Assembly (NCBI GenBank): GCA_025964635.1
Contig: JAOPYP010000553.1
Coordinates: 1-12,403, forward strand
DNA: 12,403 bases
Reading direction: 5' to 3'
Source: Actinomycetes bacterium
GTDB lineage: Bacteria > Actinomycetota > Actinomycetes > Streptosporangiales > Streptosporangiaceae
Shown here: in pieces, positions 6,474 to 12,403 of the stretch
How the letters are laid out: each line of letters begins with the position of its first letter
Position numbering within the stretch: the first letter of the stretch is position 1
Notes under the pieces: generated by a model
What the model saw: only the letters and a program-made list of their open reading frames with translations
Told to the model about the DNA's origin: nothing
The model's database searches: none
Position numbers and translations under genes: made by a program

Positions 6474-7615
6474 CCAGTGACCTGGCCGGACGCGCTCCCG
6501 AACTCGATCCGGGAGCCGTCCGGTCCAGGCGCTGACCCGGACAGCGTGACCGTGTCGCCGTCGGCCAGGTAGCTGCGCGTCTGCCCGTCCGGCAGCGTGA
6601 TCGGGTCCCGGCCGCCGGTGGTCATCTCCAGCAGCGAGCCCATCTCGTCGTGCCGGAAACTGGACACCGTGCCCGAGCCGTACAGGTCGCCGGTGCGCAG
6701 CGCGGCACCGTTCACGGTCAGGTGCGCGAGCTGCTGAGCCCCGGTCCAGTACATGGTGGCGAAGCGCGGCCGCGAGATGACCTGGCCGTTGATGCTCAGG
6801 GCGAGGTCGATGTCCAGGCCCCAGGGCAGGCTTTCCCGCAGGTAGCTGAGGGGCTCGGGGTCCTGGGCCGGGGGTGGTACGCGGGACTGCTCCAGCGCGG
6901 CCAGCGGGATGACCCACGGCGAGATCGTGGTCGCGAAGGACTTGCCCAGGAACGGCCCCAGCGGCCGGGATTCGAACGCCTGGATGTCCCGCGCGCTCCA
7001 GTCGATCAGTAGCACCACGCCGAACACGTGCTGGGTGAACGCCCCGGCGGGCACGGGCTGGCCCAGGGCCGACCCCACCCCCACCACGAAACCGATCTCC
7101 GCCTCGAAGTCCAGCCGGCGGGTCGGCGCCAGCTCGGGCCGCGCGTGGCCGGGAGCGAGCTGGCCGCGCGGGCGCTGCACCGGGGTGCCGCTGACCACCA
7201 CCGTGCCGGCCCGGCCGTGGTAGCCGACCGGCATCTCCCGCCAGTTGCGGTGCACCTGCGGGTCGCCGGGCCGCAGGACCCGTGCGGCGTTGGTCGCGTG
7301 CTCGAGCGAGGAATAGAAGTCCGCGAAGTCCGCCACCTCGAACGGGAGGTGCAAGGTGGCCTCGGCAATCGGCACGAGCTCGCCGATCTGGCCGCCGCGG
7401 ACTGACCCGAGCAGCCGTTCCCGGGTGCGCTGCCAGGCCCGCGGCCCGCGGCTCATAAATGCGTTGAGCGAGGGCCCGGCGAAAATCGGGTCGCCGAACG
7501 TGCGGTGCAGGTCGACGATGTACGTGCCCAGGCCCGCCCCCACCCGGGGGCTGTCCGCGCCCCGGGAGAACACGCAGTACGGCAGGGCGTGCTCGGTGAA
7601 CGTCGGCAAGGTCAA
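6461..7615 (-). CDS. fahA: Fumarylacetoacetase (fumarylacetoacetate hydrolase)
   Basis: Cleaves fumarylacetoacetate to fumarate and acetoacetate, the last step of the homogentisate pathway (EC 3.7.1.2). The 384 residues hold the full active site by alignment with the well-studied mouse enzyme: metal ligands D99 in DFYSS, E171 and E173 in DFEAEIGFVVG, and D205 in LIDWSARDIQ; catalytic H106 in SSLEHATN; K225 in PFLGKSFATTISPW. YHGR (132-135) and YGSGTVSS (312-319) are also family hallmarks. The N-terminal SH3-like part is shorter than in animals, as is usual in bacteria. The start is TTG, overlapping the TGA of the upstream regulator as TTGA, with no strong ribosome binding site, so translation is probably coupled. 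Last gene of the hmgA operon. The short, non-catalytic FAH-family proteins are excluded by length and N-terminal motifs. Confidence 0.95.
   Translation of the reverse strand: MTLPTFTEHALPYCVFSRGADSPRVGAGLGTYIVDLHRTFGDPIFAGPSLNAFMSRGPRAWQRTRERLLGSVRGGQIGELVPIAEATLHLPFEVADFADFYSSLEHATNAARVLRPGDPQVHRNWREMPVGYHGRAGTVVVSGTPVQRPRGQLAPGHARPELAPTRRLDFEAEIGFVVGVGSALGQPVPAGAFTQHVFGVVLLIDWSARDIQAFESRPLGPFLGKSFATTISPWVIPLAALEQSRVPPPAQDPEPLSYLRESLPWGLDIDLALSINGQVISRPRFATMYWTGAQQLAHLTVNGAALRTGDLYGSGTVSSFRHDEMGSLLEMTTGGRDPITLPDGQTRSYLADGDTVTLSGSAPGPDGSRIEFGSASGQVTGPAG
6469..6489. terminator. Candidate bidirectional terminator hairpin at the fahA 3' end
   Basis: CCGG-G-CCAG and CTGGCCGG pair around a TGAC loop, 8 bp with one bulged G, inside the last codons of fahA and about 30 bp after the phosphoesterase stop. 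With only 20 bp between the convergent stops, any terminator for the + strand gene must lie inside fahA. No T-run. Supported only by symmetry and position. Confidence 0.3.
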
Positions 7616-8358
7616 GGAATGTCCAGGGAGATCGCGTAGGTGAAGCGATCGCCACGGTAGTGGATCCGGGCCACGTCCACCGGGGTAGTTCCGGCCGCGT
7701 AGGTCACGTTTTCGGAAACCAGTACCGGGCTCAGCGCATCGATCTGCAGCAGCGCGGCCACCTCGGCCGGCGCGGTACGGGCCGAGACCTCATTGTCGAT
7801 CCTGGTGAGCGGCAGCGACAGCTCGTCGCGGAGGATCTTGGTGACCGGGGCCTGGGCCAGCGCCTCGTCGCTGACCCGGGCGGCGTGCTCGGCACGAAGG
7901 TAGTTCTCGGCGTAGCTGACCGGCACGCCGTCGTCGAGGCGCAGCCGGCGGATCAGCACGGCCTCACGCACCGGGCCGAGTCGCGCGGGCAGCGCGCGGG
8001 CCGATACCCGGGTCCGGCTGAGGACCCGCACCTCGTCGCTGGACTGCTGGGCCATGACCGCGTCCGCCGAGCCCAGGACACGCAGCGGCCGGGCGCGCAG
8101 CGCGTCGGCGTTGACGAACGTGCCGCGCCGCCGGTGCCTGCTGATCAGGCCCTCGGCGGCCAGGGAACTCAGCGCTTGGCGCACGGTGGTCAGGCTCACC
8201 CCGTAGTGCCGGGCCAGCTGCGCCTCGGTCGGCAGCCGGAGGTCGCCGTCCCGGTCCAGCCCCACGATGGCGGCGCGCAGGCTCTGGGCCAGCTGGTACC
8301 ACAGCGGCAGCATGCCGGAGAACCGCGGCGCCGGGCCTGCGAGCAGCGCGTCAGGCAC
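7612..8358 (-). CDS. GntR-family (HutC subfamily) transcriptional regulator
   Basis: 248 residues with an N-terminal winged helix-turn-helix (about 18-83; PLWYQLAQSLRAAI, then LPTEAQLARHYGVS, TTVRQAL and the wing SRHRRRGTFV) and a C-terminal UTRA ligand-binding domain (about 100-243; VLIRRLRLDDGVPVSYAENYL and a final YRGDRFTYAISL). This layout is the HutC branch of GntR, whose members usually repress catabolic operons and release DNA on binding a pathway metabolite. The gene sits between hmgA and fahA. Its GTG start overlaps the hmgA stop by 8 bp and its stop overlaps the fahA start by 4 bp, so it is co-transcribed and probably autoregulated. Homogentisate or another tyrosine breakdown product is the obvious ligand guess, by context only. 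There is no clear ribosome binding site; an internal ATG at codon 16 (8313) is a weaker start. Confidence 0.9.
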   Translation of the reverse strand: MPDALLAGPAPRFSGMLPLWYQLAQSLRAAIVGLDRDGDLRLPTEAQLARHYGVSLTTVRQALSSLAAEGLISRHRRRGTFVNADALRARPLRVLGSADAVMAQQSSDEVRVLSRTRVSARALPARLGPVREAVLIRRLRLDDGVPVSYAENYLRAEHAARVSDEALAQAPVTKILRDELSLPLTRIDNEVSARTAPAEVAALLQIDALSPVLVSENVTYAAGTTPVDVARIHYRGDRFTYAISLDIP

Positions 8359-9664
8359 CGGGCGCTGCGAAGGACGGGGTCAGCCCGGCCCAGACCGAGT
8401 CATAGTCGGGCTGGCGGTGCGGCGCCTCCATGGCCTGCCGGGTCGGGATGATCATCCAGCGGGTCTCAAACATGAACGCCAGGGTGTCCGCGACCTTCTG
8501 CGGGGCCAGTTCCGCACGGCTGGCCCGGGCGAACGTCTCGGCGTCCGGGCCGTGCGAGGTGAATGTGTTGTGCAGGCTGGCCCCGCCGGGCCGGAACCCC
8601 TCGGCCTTGGCGTCGTAGGCGCCCCGCACCAGGCCCATGAACTCGGACATCACGTTGCGGTGGAACCAGGGCGGCCGGAACGTGTCCTCTCCGACCAGCC
8701 AGCGCGGCGGGAAGATGACGAAGTCGACGTTGGCCAGGCCGGGCGACTCGGACGGTGAGGTCAGCACGGTGTAGATCGACGGGTCCGGGTGGTCGAAACT
8801 GACCGTGCCGAGCACCATGAAGTTCGCGGTGTCGTACTTGACCGGCACGTAGCTGCCGTGCCAGGCCACCACGTCCAGCGGCGAATGGTCGTAACCCGCC
8901 GCCCACAGGTTGCCGCCGAACTTCTGCACCACCTCGACCGGGCCGCGGCCTTCCTCGTAGGCGGCCGCCGGGGCCAGGAAGTCGCGCTCGTTGGCCAGGC
9001 CGTTGGCGCCGATCGGGCCGCGCTCGGGGAGGGTGAACGGGGCGCCGTAGTTCTCGCACAGGTAGCCGCGCGCCGGGCCGCCGGGCAGGTCGACCCGGAA
9101 CCGGATGCCCCGGGGCACCACGGCGATCTCGCCCGGGCTCAGCTGCAGCGGGCCCAGCTCGGTGTGCAACACGAGGGTGCCCTGCTGCGGCACGAACAGC
9201 AGTTCCCCGTCCGCGTCCACGAAATAGCGGTCGGTCATCGGCGCGGTGGCGGCGTACAGGTGCACGGCCATCCCGCTGCGGGTCCGCAGATCCCCGTGAC
9301 CGCCCATGGTGTACAGGCCGTCGACGAAGTCCACCGGGCCGGCCGGCAGCGGCAGCGGATCCCAGCGCAGCCGGTTGGGGTCCGGCTCGATCTCGTCGAA
9401 CGGCGTGCCGCGCATTGATCCGTTACCGATCCGGTCGAAGCGCGGGTGAGCCGCGGACGGCATGATCCGGTACACCCAGGTGCGCCGGTTGACCGCGCGC
9501 GGCTGGGTGAACGCGGTCCCGCTCAGCTGCTCCGCGTACAGGCCCAGCGGGGCGCGCTGCGGGGAGTTGCGGCCCGCAGGCAGGGCGCCCGGGACGGCTT
9601 CGCTGACGAACTCATTCCCGAATCCCGGCTGATAGCGATGGCCGTCCGAGCGCCTCTCCGCCAT
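8351..9664 (-). CDS. hmgA: Homogentisate 1,2-dioxygenase
   Basis: Opens the aromatic ring of homogentisate to give maleylacetoacetate (EC 1.13.11.5), the committed step in tyrosine and phenylalanine breakdown. The 437 residues match the usual length. Iron ligands fall at exactly the human positions: H335 and E341 in PWFHRNVMSEFMG and H371 in TFTSHGPD. The candidate catalytic base H292 lies in SFDHPDPSIYTVL. The N-terminal YQPGFGNEF (11-19) is a family hallmark. ATG at 9664 is preceded by GGGGGAG at 5-bp spacing. First gene of a three-gene operon with the GntR regulator and fahA, read from the promoter and palindromes at 9682-9729. Maleylacetoacetate isomerase and 4-hydroxyphenylpyruvate dioxygenase are not in the window. 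Confidence 0.96.
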   Translation of the reverse strand: MAERRSDGHRYQPGFGNEFVSEAVPGALPAGRNSPQRAPLGLYAEQLSGTAFTQPRAVNRRTWVYRIMPSAAHPRFDRIGNGSMRGTPFDEIEPDPNRLRWDPLPLPAGPVDFVDGLYTMGGHGDLRTRSGMAVHLYAATAPMTDRYFVDADGELLFVPQQGTLVLHTELGPLQLSPGEIAVVPRGIRFRVDLPGGPARGYLCENYGAPFTLPERGPIGANGLANERDFLAPAAAYEEGRGPVEVVQKFGGNLWAAGYDHSPLDVVAWHGSYVPVKYDTANFMVLGTVSFDHPDPSIYTVLTSPSESPGLANVDFVIFPPRWLVGEDTFRPPWFHRNVMSEFMGLVRGAYDAKAEGFRPGGASLHNTFTSHGPDAETFARASRAELAPQKVADTLAFMFETRWMIIPTRQAMEAPHRQPDYDSVWAGLTPSFAAPGA

Positions 9665-9681
9665 GGGTACTCCCCCATATC

Positions 9682-9729
9682 ATCTGATTCCTCCGCTCAA
9701 TCAGATCATTGAGTGGGCGGCCGGGTCAA
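9682..9729 (-). promoter_or_regulatory. hmgA promoter with overlapping operator-like palindromes
   Basis: Reading the - strand, TTGACC (9729-9724; 5 of 6 to TTGACA) is followed after 18 bp by TCTGAT (9705-9700; 4 of 6 to TATAAT), which would start transcription about 30 nt before the hmgA ATG. Two inverted repeats cover the -10 area. CTCAATCAGATCATTGAG (9696-9713) has perfect 6-bp arms. ATCTGATT (9682-9689) pairs with AATCAGAT (9699-9706) as 8 perfect bp with a 9-bp spacer. The stretch is clearly AT-richer than its surroundings. A repressor bound here would block the promoter, and the GntR protein encoded in the operon is the first candidate. The sites do not match the simple GT-N-AC pattern often given for GntR operators. 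Confidence 0.6.
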
Positions 9730-9782
9730 CCAGTGGGCGGCCGGGTTCGGGCCGGGTTCGGGCCGGGTTTCTGGCCGGGTTC
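9712..9782. repeat. Cluster of short direct repeats upstream of hmgA
   Basis: AGTGGGCGGCCGGGT occurs at 9712-9726 and 9732-9746, period 20. GGCCGGGTTC or a one-base variant then recurs at 9739, 9750, 9761 and 9773, periods 11, 11 and 12. The predicted hmgA -35 hexamer lies at the edge of the first 15-bp copy. The block fills the middle of the 165-bp gap between the c-di-GMP gene and hmgA. It may be slippage-derived filler or spaced binding sites. No gene is seen in the gap. Confidence 0.7.
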
Positions 9783-9829
9783 GGGCGTGGACCCGCACCG
9801 AGTGGGGGCGCGCGGTGATGGGCGGTGGG

Positions 9830-12403
9830 TCAGCAGGCGGTAGCTACAGCAGCGACCCGCGGGCGCAGTAACCCGCCGGAGCCAGGCAGTTGGGGCACCA
9901 GGCTGGGACCGACCCGCAGCAGCGCCTCGGCCTCGTCCGCGGGCATCGGGACGGCCAGCAGGTAACCCTGCCCGTAGCGGCAGCCCATCGAGACCAGCAT
10001 GTCCCGCTGCACTTCGCTCTCGATGCCCTCGGCGATCACGGTCAGCCCCAGCGTCTTGGCGATCCGGATGATCACTTCGACGAGGGCCAGCCGCTTGGTG
10101 GACACGGCGATCCCGTCCACAAAGGACTTGTCCACCTTGAGCAGGTCGATCGGCAGCTCACGCAGGTAGCTCAGGGACGAGTAGCCGGTACCGAAGTCAT
10201 CGATGGCCAGCCGCACCCCCATGCCCTTCAGCTCGTCCAGGTCGGCCTGGAGGCGCTGGTCCGGGCGGAGCAGGCCGCTCTCGGTCAGCTCCAGCACCAG
10301 GGACGACGGGGCCAGGCCGGATTCGGTCAGCCGCCGCCTGACCCCCCGGACGAAGCCCGGGTCACGCAGCTGGCGGGCGGCCACGTTCACGCTCACGTAC
10401 ACCGGCGGGTGGCCGGGGACACGCTGCTGCCAGCGGGCGACGTCGGCGGTGGCCTGCTGGAGAACCCAGGCGCCCAGCGGGACGATGTGGCCGGTCTCCT
10501 CGGCCAGGGTGATGAACTGGTCCGGCTGCACCATGCCCCACTCCGGGTGCGGCCAGCGCAGCAGGGCCTCGAACCCGGCCACCGCACCGGTGGTGAGCTC
10601 CACGATCGGCTGGTAGACCAGGGTGAACGCCGACTCCGCCACCGCGCGGTCCAGGGCGGCCTGCAGGTCGTGGCGGCGCATCATGCCGGTGCTGAGGACC
10701 GGCTGGTAACGGCGCCATTGGCGCTTGCCCGCCGCCTTGGCCGCATACAGCGCGAGGTCGGCGTGGCGGACCAGGTCGCTGGTGCTGGTGGAATCCTCGC
10801 TGGTAGCGACGCCCACGGTGGCGGTGGCGATGGCCGAGCCGATGGCCAGCGTGAACGGTTCCTGGAAGGCCAGGACGATGGCCTCGGCCAGGTTCTCCAC
10901 CGAGGCGCTGTCCGGCGCCTCCTCGATCAGCAGCCCGAACTCATCCCCGCCCAGCCGGGCCGCGGTGCCGTGACCCGCGGTGAGGGCGGACAGCCGCATC
11001 CCCGCGGCGACCAGCAGCTCGTCACCAACGCTGTGCCCCATGGTGTCGTTGATCACCTTGAAGTCGTCCAGGTCGATGAAGAGCGCGCCGACGATCACGT
11101 CCGTGCGCCGGGCGCGGGCTATCGCCCGCACCACCCGCTCCTGGAACAGCATCCGGTTGGGCAGCCCGGTGAGCGAGTCGTGGAAGGCCCGGTACTTGAG
11201 CTCCCGCTCGAGCTGGCGCTGCTCCGTGACGTCCCGCAGGGTGAGCACCAGGCCGCCGACGGTGGGCTCGTGCCGCAGGTCACTGCACCTGACCTCGACC
11301 TCGACGTAGGAGCCGTCGCGGGCGGTGATCCGCCAGTCCTCGTCGATGTCCGCGCCGCCGCCGCGGCGCATCTCGGCCAGGGCGCGGGAGATCTCCTCCC
11401 GCTCGTCGGGCTGGACGAGATCCCAGAGGTTCTCCCCGTCCACGGGGACGTCGCCGAAGATGCCCTGCGCCGACGGGGTCGCGTACCGGACGCGGCCGTC
11501 GTCGTCCACGATCAGGATGACGTCGGAGGTGTCGTGCACCAGGGTGCGGAAGTACGCCTCGCTGTTGCGCCGGATCACCTCACGGCTCAGCAGGACCCGC
11601 TCGACCACCAGGGCCGCCTGCCGGGCCAGCACCTCGAATGTCCCGGCCAGCGCGGCCAGCTCCCGGCTGGGCCCGGACACGGCGAGCACCCCGATCAGCG
11701 GGTCACCGGCGGGCCTGTCTTGCAGGGCCAGCGGGGAGAGCAGGACACCTGACTGGTCCCCCTCCGGGCCGGCCAGCAGATGCGGCCCGGGCCCGCTCAG
11801 CAGCGAGAGCCACTGGTCCGTCTGGGCGGCGGGCATCTCCGTGACCACGGACGGCTGATCCGGCGGGGCGCCCACCACCCGCAGCGTGCCGCCGTGGCGT
11901 ACGGCCAGCACGGCCGGCCCGGGCTGCCGCCCCTCCATCAGCGAAGCCACCCCCGACCGGACGGCACTGGCGGCCTGCTCCACCGTGGCCGCCGCGGCCA
12001 GCGCCGCCCCGGCCTGCCGCAGGAGGTGGGCCCGGGCCAGCGTCTGGCGGAGCGTGGCGGCCACGTCAGCGAGCCGGGAGAGGACCAGGACGTACAGCAG
12101 CGCGGAACAGACCGCGATCACCCCGGCGTCCTGGACCCGGTGCGCGACGGCCTCGGCCAGCAGCACCGCGGGGGCGATCAGCGAGGCGAGCATGATCAGG
12201 GTCAGCCGGACCACCGAGCTGGGGGGGCGCTGGCGGGCCACCGGCTGGGTGAGTTCCCTCATGCTCGGGTGCAGCGCGGCCGCCCCCCAGGCCGCGTAGA
12301 ACACGGCCCAGCCGAAGTCGGCGAGGGTGCCGATGCGGAACGAGCTGTACAACTGGATGGAACCGAAGGCCACATCCGAGGCGAGCAGCCCCACGCTGCC
12401 CAG
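9830..12403 (-). CDS. Membrane PAS-GGDEF-EAL protein, c-di-GMP synthase/phosphodiesterase (5' truncated)
   Basis: The frame is open to the window edge. A GTG at 12394 would give 854 residues, but the protein seems to begin inside its membrane domain, so the true start is probably outside. Numbering from that GTG: hydrophobic segments at about 25-42, 64-83 and 89-106; a GAF-like sensor at about 125-265; PAS at about 278-395; GGDEF domain about 400-560 with intact GGDEF (482-486) and the metal/substrate segment FIDLDDFKVINDTMGH; EAL domain about 570-830 with EALLRW (609-614), SVNVAARQ, LELTES, DDFGTGYSS (732-740), LKVDKSF, IAEGIE and QGY. All hallmark residues for both making and hydrolysing c-di-GMP are present, so both activities are possible. 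The RxxD product-inhibition site before GGDEF is absent. It lies upstream of hmgA in the same direction, but a 165-bp gap with a promoter separates them. Confidence 0.9.
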   Translation of the reverse strand: MGSVGLLASDVAFGSIQLYSSFRIGTLADFGWAVFYAAWGAAALHPSMRELTQPVARQRPPSSVVRLTLIMLASLIAPAVLLAEAVAHRVQDAGVIAVCSALLYVLVLSRLADVAATLRQTLARAHLLRQAGAALAAAATVEQAASAVRSGVASLMEGRQPGPAVLAVRHGGTLRVVGAPPDQPSVVTEMPAAQTDQWLSLLSGPGPHLLAGPEGDQSGVLLSPLALQDRPAGDPLIGVLAVSGPSRELAALAGTFEVLARQAALVVERVLLSREVIRRNSEAYFRTLVHDTSDVILIVDDDGRVRYATPSAQGIFGDVPVDGENLWDLVQPDEREEISRALAEMRRGGGADIDEDWRITARDGSYVEVEVRCSDLRHEPTVGGLVLTLRDVTEQRQLERELKYRAFHDSLTGLPNRMLFQERVVRAIARARRTDVIVGALFIDLDDFKVINDTMGHSVGDELLVAAGMRLSALTAGHGTAARLGGDEFGLLIEEAPDSASVENLAEAIVLAFQEPFTLAIGSAIATATVGVATSEDSTSTSDLVRHADLALYAAKAAGKRQWRRYQPVLSTGMMRRHDLQAALDRAVAESAFTLVYQPIVELTTGAVAGFEALLRWPHPEWGMVQPDQFITLAEETGHIVPLGAWVLQQATADVARWQQRVPGHPPVYVSVNVAARQLRDPGFVRGVRRRLTESGLAPSSLVLELTESGLLRPDQRLQADLDELKGMGVRLAIDDFGTGYSSLSYLRELPIDLLKVDKSFVDGIAVSTKRLALVEVIIRIAKTLGLTVIAEGIESEVQRDMLVSMGCRYGQGYLLAVPMPADEAEALLRVGPSLVPQLPGSGGLLRPRVAAVATAC

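Noticed and set aside
6447..7655. A 402-codon - strand open frame overlapping fahA in another frame
   Set aside because: The product is arginine/proline/alanine-rich without domains, whereas the fahA frame holds every active-site residue of fumarylacetoacetase.
9739..9782. The 11-bp repeats read as a PHO box
   Set aside because: Spacing fits, but units read GGCCGGGTTCG and lack the GTTCACC-type core, and the downstream gene is for aromatic catabolism, not phosphate supply.
9664..9830. The c-di-GMP protein as part of the hmgA operon
   Set aside because: A 165-bp gap with repeats and a fitting promoter and operator separates them, and no functional link is evident.
9890..11752. A 620-codon + strand open frame opposite the GGDEF-EAL gene
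   Set aside because: Its product is low-complexity (rich in G, R, Q, H and V) with no family resemblance, while the opposite strand encodes intact PAS, GGDEF and EAL motifs. High-GC antisense frames are often open by chance.
1..12403. Defence system, biosynthetic cluster, phage or transposon
   Set aside because: No transposase, integrase, nuclease/helicase, toxin-antitoxin, PKS/NRPS or CRISPR repeats were recognised on either strand.

Overview
The window looks like chromosomal DNA from a high-GC Gram-positive bacterium (Actinomycetota). G+C is very high throughout, third codon positions are almost all G or C, GTG and TTG starts occur, and the gene set (a GcvT-fused amine dehydrogenase, a SulP carrier, a secreted alkaline-phosphatase-superfamily enzyme, a homogentisate cluster and a PAS-GGDEF-EAL protein) is typical of soil actinomycetes. 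I cannot name the genus. No rRNA, tRNA, CRISPR array, IS element, phage or obvious accessory island is visible.

Layout. Left part, + strand: the 3' part of a dimethylglycine/sarcosine dehydrogenase-type flavoprotein (1-2055). A 336-bp gap with two inverted-repeat structures follows (2161-2236 and 2286-2335). Then comes a SulP-family anion permease with a STAS domain (2392-4101), a 155-bp gap with several hairpins, and a secreted phosphoesterase of the alkaline phosphatase superfamily (4257-6440). Right part, - strand, converging with the phosphoesterase across 20 bp: a compact operon read as hmgA (9664-8351), a GntR/HutC regulator (8358-7612) and fahA (7615-6461), with overlapping ends. Upstream of it and in the same direction is a c-di-GMP signalling protein cut off by the right edge (12403-9830).

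Function. HmgA opens the homogentisate ring and FahA cleaves fumarylacetoacetate to fumarate and acetoacetate. These are two of the three lower steps of tyrosine/phenylalanine breakdown; the isomerase between them is not in the window. The regulator is encoded between the two enzymes. An AT-rich palindromic patch covers the predicted hmgA -10 region and is the natural candidate for its operator. The amine dehydrogenase, permease and phosphoesterase share a strand, but their gaps and hairpins suggest separate transcription units.

The genes themselves are ordinary members of known families and I see no clear new multi-gene system. The less explained material is intergenic: the 15-bp-stem inverted repeat, the 14-bp palindrome with a displaced half-copy before the permease, two mutually exclusive hairpins at the phosphoesterase ribosome binding site, and the repeat-rich hmgA promoter.
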